This document shows, in pieces, positions 1 through 8,570 of a stretch of DNA of 64,000 bases (positions are counted from its first letter, which is position 1; each line of letters begins with the position of its first letter). The stretch is from assembly GCA_964463505.1 (NCBI GenBank), contig CAYXDC010000002.1, positions 61,962 through 125,961 on the forward strand, written 5' to 3'. The notes under the pieces are model-generated. The model did no database searches. It was not told where the DNA came from and saw only the letters and a list, made by a program, of their open reading frames with translations. Source of the stretch: JAJZSS01 sp964463505. GTDB lineage: Bacteria > Chloroflexota > Anaerolineae > Anaerolineales > UBA4823. The translations under genes were made by a program, and so were the position numbers.

Positions 1-2144
1 TAATGGGCTAAGGCTTCCTGATTGGCGAACAACTGGCGGGCATAATCGCCAGCCTGCTGGTAGTATTCGGCTGCCATTGTGTCTTGCCCGGACGAGCGAT
101 AATGTTGGGCGATACGCGCAGCTAAATGTCCGCTCTCCAGCCGGGTGTGCCCTGTTTTCGCAGCCCGCCCTGCAGCCAGGGCTTCGGCGACACGCTGATG
201 AAGCAGGCGCAGGCGGGCCAGGCTGATCTCTTCATAGACTAGATGGTGTAGTTTTTCGTGGGTGAATCCGTAGCGTGTCTCACCGGGGCAGTCGCTCTCG
301 CCTTGCTCCCGAATTAAACCCAGTGTGAGCAAGGTTTCCAGTCCGCTCACCGTCTCCAGCTCGCTGCGCCCGCTGGCCTGGCGCAAGGTATCGAAATCGA
401 AGGCATGCCCAATTACGGCTGCGGTGGTCAATAATTGCCAGCTGGGTTCATCTGGCGCTGGCAGGCGACTGCGCAATAAACTGCGGACACTGTCAGGCAT
501 CTCCCAATCTGCATTTGCTGGCAGAGTGCCACGCTGTTTGATGGCATCGAGATAAGAAGTCACCAACAGCGGCAAGCCCTCAGTTTCGGCAAAGAGTTTT
601 AGGCATTGCTCCTCCGAAATAGACTGAGCGGATTGTCCGGCGAGCTTGATCACGGCTGTGGTAGTCAGGCGCTTGAGCGGGATGGTGAAGCCATAGCCGG
701 AACGCAGCGCATCCGTCACCAGGCTCTTGATGCGCACATCAGCGGATAGCGCCCGCTCGCGCCAGGTGAGCATCACCAAAACCGCGTGTCCACGTAAGCG
801 GCGCACCATGTAGAAGAGTAAATCCAGGGTGGCGCTATCCGCCCAGTGTAAATCATCCAGGAATAAGATGCCCGGTGGGTTACCTGAGAGCAGGCCCATT
901 AATAACTGGCGAACTCCTTCGAAAAACCGGCTTTGCGAGCCCGGTCCGTTGGATGCCGGGGGAGTGGGGAGATCAGGGCATATCCTGGTCAGATCGGGGG
1001 CCAGGCGTGCGGCTTCACTAAGCCAGTGGGGCGAGATCTTTTCCAGGCTAGCCAGGCTGGAAGGCAGGTTAAGAAGGCTTTGGATACCTTCGAGAAATGG
1101 CCCGTAAGCGAGCTGGGTTTCGCCTTCATAGCAGCGGGCCGTTAAAGTCACTGCCCCTGCCTGACGTGCATCCCGCAAGATTTCTTCAGCCAGGCGAGTT
1201 TTGCCTACACCTGCCTCGCCTTCAATGAGCACCAAAGCTCCCCGTCCAGAGCCGGTCCAGTAAATATTTTGCAACTGCCCGAGTTCCGCATCTCGGCCGG
1301 TGAGTGGATAGTCTTCTGGAGCGCTTAAATTAACTGGCTGTTCAACCCTGGCAGGTGGCTCTGCGAGGGGTCTGGCTGGCAGTTGATTTTCCAGGATCGC
1401 CTGATAGAGCTGGGTCGTTTCTGTCAGGGGCGGCACGCCCAGCTCCTGCTCTAAAACGCGCACACATTCACGGTATTGGCGTAAAGCAGTGCCACGCTGC
1501 CCGGCCCAGGCGTAAAGTTTCATCAGCCAGCGCTGGGCATCCTCTTGAAGTTCATCCATCGCCAGCCAGCGCCTGACTGAAAGAATTGCCTGTGTATCCT
1601 GCAGCTGGGTGGTGTAAATCAGGGCCAGCCTTTCCAATGCGCCGGCCAATTCACGACGCAAGCTGTCGGTTTGAAAATATTGCCAATCATCAAAAGCAGG
1701 GCTGTCGCGCAGGGTAAAACCTTGTAAGAAATCCCCTGTATACAGATCTACTGCCTGTTGGAGGGTTTGTTGTGCGTTTCTGGAGTCTGCTGTTGTGGCG
1801 TGGCTTTCTTTTGAGATAAGCTGGCGGAAGGCCAGCACATCTACCCACAGTGGGCTATCCGTATGAATGCGTATCCGTTCGCGGGCGATGTCAAGGACAA
1901 TTCCTCCAGTAGCTTTGTGCAGCGTAGAAAGCGTACGCCGTAGCGCACCCCGCGCCGAAGACTGGTCGTATTCTGGCCAAAACAGGGCAGCTAAAGATTC
2001 GCGGCTGTGGCTTGTTTCAGTCAAAGTCAGATAAGCCAGCAATGCCAGCGCTTTGCGCGTGTCCATCTCCACCAGATGCCCGGATCTTTCCAGGCGCGGC
2101 GTGCCCAATAAATATAATGCCCAAACCGGCGCTTGACGATCCAT
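1..2144 (-). CDS. SARP/BTAD-type transcriptional regulator with AAA ATPase (3' partial)
   Basis: The minus-strand frame is open from an ATG at 2144 to the left window edge, so the C-terminus is missing (at least 713 residues). The N-terminus reads as a winged-helix DNA-binding domain of the SARP type (about residues 5-95), followed by a helical BTAD region (about 100-250). A P-loop reading GEAGVGKT lies near residue 305 and a Walker B strand reading ILFLDDLHWAD near residue 428, typical of the AAA_16 ATPase module. Helical TPR-like sequence begins at the edge. The family regulates by ATP-dependent DNA binding in the cytoplasm; ligand and target are unknown. It diverges from the anti-sigma pair across a stretch with repeated CGTAACG heptamers, which may be its own operator. 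Confidence 0.88.
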   Translation of the reverse strand, partial: MDRQAPVWALYLLGTPRLERSGHLVEMDTRKALALLAYLTLTETSHSRESLAALFWPEYDQSSARGALRRTLSTLHKATGGIVLDIARERIRIHTDSPLWVDVLAFRQLISKESHATTADSRNAQQTLQQAVDLYTGDFLQGFTLRDSPAFDDWQYFQTDSLRRELAGALERLALIYTTQLQDTQAILSVRRWLAMDELQEDAQRWLMKLYAWAGQRGTALRQYRECVRVLEQELGVPPLTETTQLYQAILENQLPARPLAEPPARVEQPVNLSAPEDYPLTGRDAELGQLQNIYWTGSGRGALVLIEGEAGVGKTRLAEEILRDARQAGAVTLTARCYEGETQLAYGPFLEGIQSLLNLPSSLASLEKISPHWLSEAARLAPDLTRICPDLPTPPASNGPGSQSRFFEGVRQLLMGLLSGNPPGILFLDDLHWADSATLDLLFYMVRRLRGHAVLVMLTWRERALSADVRIKSLVTDALRSGYGFTIPLKRLTTTAVIKLAGQSAQSISEEQCLKLFAETEGLPLLVTSYLDAIKQRGTLPANADWEMPDSVRSLLRSRLPAPDEPSWQLLTTAAVIGHAFDFDTLRQASGRSELETVSGLETLLTLGLIREQGESDCPGETRYGFTHEKLHHLVYEEISLARLRLLHQRVAEALAAGRAAKTGHTRLESGHLAARIAQHYRSSGQDTMAAEYYQQAGDYARQLFANQEALAH

Positions 2145-2169
2145 ATTGGATCAATTTTACCCTAAAAAA

Positions 2170-2220
2170 CGTAACGAAAAATTTCCGTAACGAATTCCGT
2201 AACGTTCTCCGGACGCTAAC
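2170..2220. promoter_or_regulatory. CGTAACG heptamer repeats, candidate SARP operator
   Basis: Three exact CGTAACG heptamers start at 2170, 2186 and 2198, and a relaxed fourth (CGCTAAC) starts at 2214, giving spacings of 16, 12 and 16 bases. They sit in the divergent intergenic region 26 bases upstream of the SARP-type regulator and upstream of the anti-sigma gene. SARP proteins are known to bind direct heptameric repeats near promoters, so autoregulation or control of the neighbour is a reasonable inference. Binding is not shown by the sequence. Confidence 0.45.
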
Positions 2221-2310
2221 CAGGTATGATATAACTATGTAATTCGCTATAAGTCGATTAACAAATCAGGCTCTAAACCAGCGAATTACTTAATCTCCGG
2301 AGGTAAAAAC

Positions 2311-2373
2311 ATGATTTGTAGTGTGGAAAAGCCTTGTGTACGAAGGTCGCCCCAAAGCGGGATTTGGTCGTAG
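2311..2373 (+). other. Possible 20-codon leader ORF with a near-perfect ribosome binding site
   Basis: GGAGG at 2299-2303 lies exactly 7 bases before an ATG at 2311. The resulting reading frame has only 20 codons and stops at 2371-2373. It overlaps, in another frame, the extended 5' end of the anti-sigma gene, which has no comparable ribosome binding site. It may be a leader peptide or the true start of the downstream gene interrupted by a frameshift. Confidence 0.3.
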
Positions 2374-2417
2374 GTGCGAACTTGGTGATTAAAGAGACAA
2401 CGAATAGTGATGTGGAC

Positions 2418-2882
2418 ATGAGCCATAGGAGTGATTGGACGGACCCGGTCTGGCATACCCTAGCCGAATTTTCTTTACCCAGTGTGCCTGGAAATGAAAA
2501 AACCGCTATGGCGGAGGTCGCCAACTTGATTCAGCCATTAAACCTGCCAGAAACCTTGCTGGAGCGGGTGAAAACGGCTGTAGCGGAATCCACCATGAAT
2601 GCCATGGAACATGGCAATCATTATCAGGCTGATCTACCGGTACAGATCAGTGTTTACTACACAGCCGAGAAACTGCGCGTACGGATCATCGATCAGGGGC
2701 CGGGGCCTGATTATGAATCCCCTGAGCTACCCGATCTGGAGGCCAAGCTGGAAGGTTTACAGTCCCCACGCGGCTGGGGATTATTCCTTATTCAGCATAT
2801 GGTGGATGAATTACAGGTTTCCGGTGCAGCGGGCATTAACCAGTTGGATTTGATCTTCAACCTGGGAGAAAAGCGCCATTAA
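2418..2882 (+). CDS. Anti-sigma regulatory serine/threonine kinase, RsbW/SpoIIAB-like
   Basis: This is a small GHKL-fold ATPase of about 154 residues from the ATG at 2418. The N-box reads AVAESTMNAMEHG (about residues 54-66), followed by an IDQGPGPD motif and a GWGLFLIQ glycine box, the usual ATP-binding set of RsbW/SpoIIAB proteins. The family phosphorylates STAS-domain antagonists and binds sigma factors in partner-switching circuits. The next gene encodes just such a STAS protein, which supports the role. The frame is open upstream to a TTG at 2334, but the first 28 residues do not look like the family, so the internal ATG is preferred even though its ribosome binding site is weak. No cognate sigma factor is adjacent. 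Confidence 0.8.
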   Translation: MSHRSDWTDPVWHTLAEFSLPSVPGNEKTAMAEVANLIQPLNLPETLLERVKTAVAESTMNAMEHGNHYQADLPVQISVYYTAEKLRVRIIDQGPGPDYESPELPDLEAKLEGLQSPRGWGLFLIQHMVDELQVSGAAGINQLDLIFNLGEKRH

Positions 2883-2954
2883 ATGAGGACTAAAGTACCA
2901 GGCTGGTCATTGAATTAATCGGTATTTGTTGATCAGATTTTTAAGGAGAACTCC

Positions 2955-3311
2955 ATGATTGAACCGAAAGTAACCCTATCTGTAAGCACTCCTAACAACC
3001 TGACGCGCGTGATCCATATTAAGGGTGAGATCAACGCACAGGCCGAGGCCCCCTTGATGGAGGCTTATAGCCAGGCTTCTGCACCCAGAGTGCAAGCCAT
3101 CATCCTCGACTTCAGCGATCTGGAGTATATGAACAGCTCGGGGATTGGGCTGTTAGTGACTTTGCTAATCCGTGCCAATCGCCAGCGCCAGCGCCTGATG
3201 GCGTGCGGTTTGAGCGAGCACTATAAGCAGATTTTTGACCTGACGCGACTCAACGAAGCGATTGCGATTTTTGATGATGAAGCGGCAGCAGTAGCTGCAG
3301 GTAGTTTATAA
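2955..3311 (+). CDS. STAS-domain anti-sigma factor antagonist, RsbV/SpoIIAA-like
   Basis: The protein has 118 residues and a single STAS domain. The segment YMNSSGIGLL at residues 58-67 carries the conserved serine (Ser62) that RsbW-type kinases phosphorylate in this family. A good AAGGAG site lies just before the ATG. It follows the kinase gene by about 70 bases and is probably co-transcribed with it, forming a partner-switching pair: unphosphorylated antagonist binds the kinase and frees a sigma factor. The controlled process cannot be read from this window. Confidence 0.87.
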   Translation: MIEPKVTLSVSTPNNLTRVIHIKGEINAQAEAPLMEAYSQASAPRVQAIILDFSDLEYMNSSGIGLLVTLLIRANRQRQRLMACGLSEHYKQIFDLTRLNEAIAIFDDEAAAVAAGSL

Positions 3312-3350
3312 ATCATCCAACAAACTGGTTCACCGAGCAGGTAGCTAGCA

Positions 3351-3378
3351 TTGATGCGCGCCTGATGAAGAGTATACT
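3351..3378 (+). promoter_or_regulatory. Predicted promoter of the flavoprotein gene
   Basis: TTGATG at 3351-3356 and TATACT at 3373-3378 are separated by 16 bases. Transcription would begin near 3385, only about 6 bases before the ATG at 3391, and no Shine-Dalgarno sequence is seen, so the message may be nearly leaderless. Confidence 0.45.
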
Positions 3379-3390
3379 GCTTCACAACTG

Positions 3391-4866
3391 ATGCCTGATT
3401 TTCAATCTTTACGCAGCTCCTATGATGCTATTGTAGTCGGCGCCGGTCCGAATGGACTGGCAGCTGGCATCATATTGGCGCGGGCGGGGTTTAGTGTGCT
3501 GGTTGTAGAGGGCAGCTCGGTCGCCGGGGGAGGGGCACGCTCTGCTGAGTTAACCCTGCCTGGCTTCATTCATGATCCCTGTGCGGCGGTGCATCCTTTC
3601 GGGAAGGCTTCGCCGCTTTTTCGTTCTTTACCCCTGACTGAGCACGGGCTGAAGTGGATTGAACCAGACGCCCCCCTTGCTCACCCGTTGGACGGCGGGC
3701 TGGTGGTGCTGGTGGAGCGTAATTTCGAGGCCATGGTGGAGGGCCTGGGGGCTGATGGTCCGGCGTATCGCCGCGCAATTAGTTTCTGGGTTGAACACTG
3801 GGAAGAGCTGTTTGCCGATTTGGTCGGCCCACTGCCTCTACCCCCGCGCCATCCATTTTCCATACTGCGCGTGGCGCCGCAGTCTCTCTTGCCTGCTGAG
3901 CCGCTGGCGCGGATGTTGTTTCGTACTCCGGGAGCGCAGGCTTTGTTCGCCGGAATGGCCGGGCATTCCATGGTCCCCCTGGACCGTCCTCTGACCGGAG
4001 CGTTTGGCCTGATGCTCAGTATGTTGTCGCATGTGGTAGGCTGGCCGATTGTCCAGGGCGGCACGCAAGCTTTGGCAAACGCTCTGGTTTCTTACTATCA
4101 ATCTTTGGGGGGTGAGCTGGTCACTGGTACCTGGGTGAATTCTCTGTCTGAGCTACCCGAGACGCGCGTGGTCCTGTTTGATACTCCACCGCGCAGTGTG
4201 TTGCGCATTGCCGGTGATTGGCTGCCAGACGGGTATCGCCGCCAACTGAATCGCTTCCGTTACGGTCAAGGGGTCTTCAAGGTGGATTACGCCTTGGATG
4301 GCCCAATCCCTTGGGAAAATTCAGAGTGCCTGAGAACTGCAACCTTCCATTTGGGCGGTACTTTGCAGGAAATTGCCGTGGCCGAGAAGGCTGTCTGGCG
4401 CGGACAGCATCCTGAGCGCCCCTTTGTGCTGCTTTCACAGCCCACGGTTTGGGACCCCAGCCGGGCGCCACAGGACAAACATACCGTCTGGGCGTACAGC
4501 CATGTACCGGCTGGCTCTACCGTAGATATGAGTGGACCTATCGAAGCACAGATCGAACGCTTTGCCCCTGGCTTTGGCCAGCGCATTTTGGCCCGCCACA
4601 CGCGTAATGCTGCCCAGATGGAAGCATACAATCCTAATTACGTCCAGGGGGATATCAATAGTGGTGTGCAGGATCTGTGGCAGTTCTTTACCCGTCCCAC
4701 CTTCAGCCTTACACCTTATCGCATGGCGCGTAAAGGATTATATTTCTGTGGCTCATCCACCCCGCCCGGGGGAGGCGTGCATGGGCTGTGCGGCTATTTC
4801 GCGGCTCAGACGGTGCTGAAGGATTTCGAGCGCTTGCCGAAAACACTGACAAAATGGCCCGCTTGA
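3391..4866 (+). CDS. Phytoene desaturase-like FAD-dependent oxidoreductase
   Basis: The protein has 491 residues. A Rossmann dinucleotide-binding motif VVGAGPNGLAAG begins near residue 16 and is followed by the acidic strand end VLVVEG. The C-terminus has the second FAD motif FCGSSTPPGGGVHG typical of the phytoene desaturase/CrtI and NAD(P)/FAD oxidoreductase superfamily. Members oxidise or isomerise polyenes and related lipids, but this clade is mostly uncharacterised and no other carotenoid gene lies nearby, so the substrate is unknown. It is a single-gene unit with its own predicted promoter. An earlier start is unlikely because the predicted -10 element lies just upstream. Confidence 0.82.
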   Translation: MPDFQSLRSSYDAIVVGAGPNGLAAGIILARAGFSVLVVEGSSVAGGGARSAELTLPGFIHDPCAAVHPFGKASPLFRSLPLTEHGLKWIEPDAPLAHPLDGGLVVLVERNFEAMVEGLGADGPAYRRAISFWVEHWEELFADLVGPLPLPPRHPFSILRVAPQSLLPAEPLARMLFRTPGAQALFAGMAGHSMVPLDRPLTGAFGLMLSMLSHVVGWPIVQGGTQALANALVSYYQSLGGELVTGTWVNSLSELPETRVVLFDTPPRSVLRIAGDWLPDGYRRQLNRFRYGQGVFKVDYALDGPIPWENSECLRTATFHLGGTLQEIAVAEKAVWRGQHPERPFVLLSQPTVWDPSRAPQDKHTVWAYSHVPAGSTVDMSGPIEAQIERFAPGFGQRILARHTRNAAQMEAYNPNYVQGDINSGVQDLWQFFTRPTFSLTPYRMARKGLYFCGSSTPPGGGVHGLCGYFAAQTVLKDFERLPKTLTKWPA

Positions 4867-4976
4867 TTTTCGTAGATCACTGCGCCGTGTAGGAATTACG
4901 GGCGTGGGTGGCCATTGGATGGGGGACGGAAGAGTGACAAATATCACCTCGTGGTTTCGCCAGAGAGTGGTAAACT

Positions 4977-4998
4977 TGATTAGATCATTATCTAATCA
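4977..4998 (+). promoter_or_regulatory. Perfect 9-bp inverted repeat before the MFS gene
   Basis: TGATTAGAT (4977-4985) and ATCTAATCA (4990-4998) are exact reverse complements around a 4-base spacer. The right arm abuts the AGGAGT ribosome binding site of the following GTG-start gene. As DNA it is a plausible operator for a dimeric repressor; as RNA it would form a hairpin next to the ribosome binding site. No regulator gene is adjacent. Confidence 0.55.
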
Positions 4999-5007
4999 GG
5001 AGTCTCT

Positions 5008-6297
5008 GTGCCACACACCTTGACTGGATTCTCCCAGTATATCGAAAAGACCCGTCAGTTTTCTTTCAATGCCCGGCAGGTAATGCTGCATTCAGCTTTC
5101 ATCGGCCTGGCATTTGGTGTATTTCGTTTTCTATTTAACTTCTATGTTTTAAGCCTGGGATACGACGAGGCATTTATTGGCACGTTGCAAACCGCCAGCT
5201 CGTTTGCCAATATCTTGATGGCTCTGCCGGCCGCTTATCTGGCGGAGCGTTTCTCCCAGAAGAAGATCATGCTTTCCAGCGCTATCATCGGCTCTACTGC
5301 ACTGGCAGGGTTGGTGCTGCTGCCCTTTGCCCCTGCACTGGTGATTTTTCAGATGATTGTCGGGCTTTCCATGAGTGTGCGCCAGGTGGCCATTGCGCCA
5401 TTCTTAATGTCCAATACCTCTCCCGAAGAGCGCCAGTGGGTCTTTAGTTTTAACTTTGGTTTGATGACCATTTCAAGTTTCTTTGGAAATCTGTTGGGTG
5501 GCTGGCTGCCCTCTATTCTGGGCACTTATTTCGGCGTTGAGCCAACCCATACCTTGGCTTACCAGTCGGCGATCGGCAGTATGATCTTTGTAATGCTGCT
5601 CTCGACTTTACCGGTCCTGGGGATACGCGCGCCTCGCCTGGAGAGCGGCAGGAAAATTGCTTTACCGTGGGTGCAGCTTTGGGAGCATGGACGCCAAATG
5701 AGCCGCTTGCTGGCGCCGCAACTGGTGATTGGCCTGGGGGCAGGCTTGATCATGCCCTTCATGAATATTTATTTCCGCAAAGTGTATGGGATGGCAGACG
5801 GCCCGATTTCGTTTATGTTTGCCATCGGCGGGCTATCGATGGCTGTAGCTCAATTCCTGGGACCTCCCCTGGCAGATCGGATGGGTAAGATTGGGGCAGT
5901 TATCTTCACCCAGGCTCTGTCCATACCATTTTTACTGACCATGGGTCTGGGCGTACTGGCGGTGGTTAATCAGTCTGGCTCAGCTTCCGTCTGGTTTGTT
6001 GTGGCAGGGGTTGCTTATATCTTTCGCCTGGCGCTGATGAATCTAAGCAATCCAATTTATCAGACATTCTTGTTGGAGCAGGTGCCGATCAGCACTCAGG
6101 CGCTCACCATGAGCCTGTCCGCGCTGTCTTTTGAATTTGGGTGGTTCGTCATGCCCCAAATCAGCGGATGGCTACAGGTGCAGTATGGCGAGCAGGGTTT
6201 TGTGGTGATCTTTTTTGCTGTATCGGCCCTGTACATGGCCGCCATTGCGATGGAGTGGTTGTTCTTGCGCCATCCTAAACCAGTACTGGTTCCCTGA
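5008..6297 (+). CDS. Major facilitator superfamily transporter
   Basis: The protein has 429 residues and about 12 hydrophobic segments, consistent with an MFS permease of the inner membrane. The loop between helices 2 and 3 reads LAERFSQKKIML, in the position of the MFS motif A. The GTG start at 5008 is supported by AGGAGT directly upstream; an ATG would fall inside the first helix. The gene stands alone between a flavoprotein gene and a convergent exporter. The substrate cannot be assigned; the family includes drug and sugar exporters. The inverted repeat upstream suggests repressor control. Confidence 0.83.
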   Translation: MPHTLTGFSQYIEKTRQFSFNARQVMLHSAFIGLAFGVFRFLFNFYVLSLGYDEAFIGTLQTASSFANILMALPAAYLAERFSQKKIMLSSAIIGSTALAGLVLLPFAPALVIFQMIVGLSMSVRQVAIAPFLMSNTSPEERQWVFSFNFGLMTISSFFGNLLGGWLPSILGTYFGVEPTHTLAYQSAIGSMIFVMLLSTLPVLGIRAPRLESGRKIALPWVQLWEHGRQMSRLLAPQLVIGLGAGLIMPFMNIYFRKVYGMADGPISFMFAIGGLSMAVAQFLGPPLADRMGKIGAVIFTQALSIPFLLTMGLGVLAVVNQSGSASVWFVVAGVAYIFRLALMNLSNPIYQTFLLEQVPISTQALTMSLSALSFEFGWFVMPQISGWLQVQYGEQGFVVIFFAVSALYMAAIAMEWLFLRHPKPVLVP

Positions 6298-6332
6298 TCA
6301 TTTCCTCTGAAGTGCGCAACTACAAAAGAGTA

Positions 6333-7472
6333 TTATTCAGTTTGTTCTTCCGGCGAGGCCTGGTCGAGCATGGTAGTATTCTCCCATGGATTTTGTCCGA
6401 GAATGCGCCGGAAGATATAGTTACCCAGGATTTCCAGACTGCTGATGATCGGGATGATAATCAGGGCAACCACAACTCCCGCAAGGGCTAACGCGCCGAC
6501 GATGGCCACAAATACGATTGCTGGATGTAATCGCATACTATGACCGAAGATAAGCGGTCTGATCCAGACGCTCTCGACCCCTTGGATGAAGGCAAAGATC
6601 GCCACGACTAAAAGCATAAACCAAAAATTTGAGATTGCCAAATAAGTAGAGCCGGTAAAGAAAGCTACGCCCGCACCCACCACCATAGCTACCACCGCGC
6701 CTACATTTGGGACAACATCCAACGCGCCTGTCAGAAATCCGATCAGCAGAGCATCCGGCAAGCCAACCGCGGCTGCCAGCAACCAGGTACTGACTCCGAC
6801 GATTAACATCAAAAGAAGTTGGCCGCGCAAGTAGGCCTGCCAGACGGCCTGGATATCGCCGAACAGCCTTTGAGCATCTTCTTGATAAGGCTCTGGCACC
6901 AACCGGAAGAGCCAAGCCACCAGTTTCTCCCAGTCCAGAAGAAAATAATAAGTCACTACAATAATCAAAAGAATCCAGGTGAAGTTCGTAGTTGCGGTTT
7001 CCAGGATACCGAGTAATTGCGCCGGGTTAAAAACCCCCGAAAGTAGCTGCGGCAAGTCCAGGGGTAATCCACTTGGGGTAAGCGGAAGCGCATCCAGGTT
7101 GCGTTGCTCGAGAAATCGCTCCAGGGTGCCTTGCAACCCTACAAGATCATCACTGATGCCGCTGATTTGAGCAATAATGGTTGGCGTGAGCATCGCTGGG
7201 ATAGCAGCCAGCGCAAGCCAGAATACAACATAAACCATGGGGACAGCCAGAGCCCGTCTTTTCAGGCGTGTATGCCGCATGACCAGCGTGACGGCCGGGT
7301 TCAGTACATAGGCGACGAGAGCCGCGATCACCAGCGGGCCAATAATGGTGCGCGCATAGTAAATAAATGCTGCCAGGAGCAGTATCACGATGCTGAAGAT
7401 CAGGTAACGCGTAGGAATGCTCCAGGGCGTTCCGGGCACGGGCTGATCAGTTTGGTGGTGATGGTGTTCCAT
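6333..7472 (-). CDS. AI-2E family transporter (PerM-like membrane protein)
   Basis: The protein has about 379 residues, with two N-terminal transmembrane helices, a soluble middle part, and a C-terminal cluster of about six helices, the layout of the AI-2E/PerM family. Family hallmarks include GALDVVPNVGAVVA and the amphipathic QAYLRGQLLLMLIVG segment. Members export autoinducer-2 or act as Na+(Li+)/H+ antiporters; which applies here is unknown. The ATG at 7472 has GAGG about 10 bases upstream, whereas the upstream TTG overlaps that site. The N-terminus carries a native HHHH run. The gene ends convergently with the MFS gene, 35 bases apart. Confidence 0.85.
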   Translation of the reverse strand: MEHHHHQTDQPVPGTPWSIPTRYLIFSIVILLLAAFIYYARTIIGPLVIAALVAYVLNPAVTLVMRHTRLKRRALAVPMVYVVFWLALAAIPAMLTPTIIAQISGISDDLVGLQGTLERFLEQRNLDALPLTPSGLPLDLPQLLSGVFNPAQLLGILETATTNFTWILLIIVVTYYFLLDWEKLVAWLFRLVPEPYQEDAQRLFGDIQAVWQAYLRGQLLLMLIVGVSTWLLAAAVGLPDALLIGFLTGALDVVPNVGAVVAMVVGAGVAFFTGSTYLAISNFWFMLLVVAIFAFIQGVESVWIRPLIFGHSMRLHPAIVFVAIVGALALAGVVVALIIIPIISSLEILGNYIFRRILGQNPWENTTMLDQASPEEQTE

Positions 7473-7569
7473 TGCAAGCAATCCTCATGTACAATAAAGC
7501 TAATAATTTCCCAAATGAATAAGGTTCTCTACCAGAAAGCAGTATATCAGGGTGAATAGCATATTGAGA

Positions 7570-7604
7570 AACTGGCAGTTATTATATCTGGCTAAATGCC
7601 AGTT
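7570..7604. promoter_or_regulatory. 8-bp inverted repeat in a divergent intergenic region
   Basis: AACTGGCA (7570-7577) and TGCCAGTT (7597-7604) flank an AT-rich spacer containing TTATTATAT, which resembles a -10 element. It lies between the divergent AI-2E gene and the conserved unknown gene. This could be an operator over the promoter of the rightward gene; the evidence is only symmetry and position. Confidence 0.3.
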
Positions 7605-7667
7605 GCGTGCGCTGAGGAATCAGGCAATGCGAGTAGTTTGCACGATTGCCTGGGGAGGGGTTTGCCT

Positions 7668-8567
7668 GTGAAACGCGCCGTAAGCATCAGCCTGGGTAGC
7701 CCCACGCGCGATAAAAAAGTGGTCATTGATTTCAATGGGCAGCTTGTCGAGCTGCAGCGCATCGGTACAGGCGGTAATGAGCAGGTCGCCCGGCGCTTAT
7801 TCACCGAGCTGGACGGAAAAGTCGATGCATTAAGCGTTGGCGGCATCGACCTGTATGTGCGCCTGGATGGTTGTGATTATCCCATCCGCCAGGCGCTTAA
7901 AATGGTTGAAGGCGTTCACCGCAGTCCGCTGGTTGATGGTCGAGTGCTGAAATATGTATTAGAGCAAAAGCTTTTTGAGCGCGCCGAGCCGATGCTGGGG
8001 GAAGTACCTCATTTTCAGCGCGCATTTATGCCCTCCTGTGTCGACCGGATTGGCCTGGTTCAGGCGGTTAGCAGCGTGACGGATGAGGTGATCATCGGTG
8101 ATTTGATGTTTTACCTGGGAATACCTGTCCCGGTGCGCGGGCTGGCGCAATATAAGCGTGTGGCGCGGGTTATTTTACCTCTGGCAGGTTATTTCCCGAT
8201 GCGCATGCTTTACCCACCCGGCGCCAAAGAAGAATCCCCACAACCCAAATATATTCAATATTGGCAGGCCGCCGATCTGATTGCCGGCGATTTGCATTAT
8301 ATCCGCAAGTACGCTCCAGCAAAGTTGCACGGCAAGACGGTGGTGACCAACACCACAACCGACCAGAATATCACAATGCTGCGCCAGCGGGGTGTACGCC
8401 TGGTGATCACCTCCACGCCCCGTTACGATGGGCGATCTTTTGGGGTTAATGCCATGGAAGCGGCACTGACTGCGTATGCCGGTAAAGGCAGGGCGCTCAG
8501 TGAGACTGAGTTAGGTGCATTGATCGATGAGCTAGATTTGCGCCCAACGGTGATGCACTTGAACTGA
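7668..8567 (+). CDS. Conserved protein of unclear function, of the type often labelled quinate 5-dehydrogenase
   Basis: The protein has 299 residues from the GTG at 7668, chosen because GGGGAGGGG (7652-7660) sits at the right distance; the frame runs open to an ATG at 7596 with no such site. The opening KRAVSISLGSPTRDKK, the block SVGGIDLYVRLDG, the string VVTNTTTDQN and the late SFGVNAMEAAL match a family that, from memory, is annotated in databases as quinate 5-dehydrogenase. I see no classical Rossmann NAD-binding motif or shikimate dehydrogenase signature, so that name may be an inherited error. The protein lacks a signal peptide and membrane segments. Confidence 0.72.
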   Translation: MKRAVSISLGSPTRDKKVVIDFNGQLVELQRIGTGGNEQVARRLFTELDGKVDALSVGGIDLYVRLDGCDYPIRQALKMVEGVHRSPLVDGRVLKYVLEQKLFERAEPMLGEVPHFQRAFMPSCVDRIGLVQAVSSVTDEVIIGDLMFYLGIPVPVRGLAQYKRVARVILPLAGYFPMRMLYPPGAKEESPQPKYIQYWQAADLIAGDLHYIRKYAPAKLHGKTVVTNTTTDQNITMLRQRGVRLVITSTPRYDGRSFGVNAMEAALTAYAGKGRALSETELGALIDELDLRPTVMHLN

Positions 8568-8570
8568 TAC

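Noticed and set aside
6298..6332. Terminator between the convergent MFS and AI-2E genes
   Set aside because: No inverted repeat with a T-run could be found in these 35 bases.
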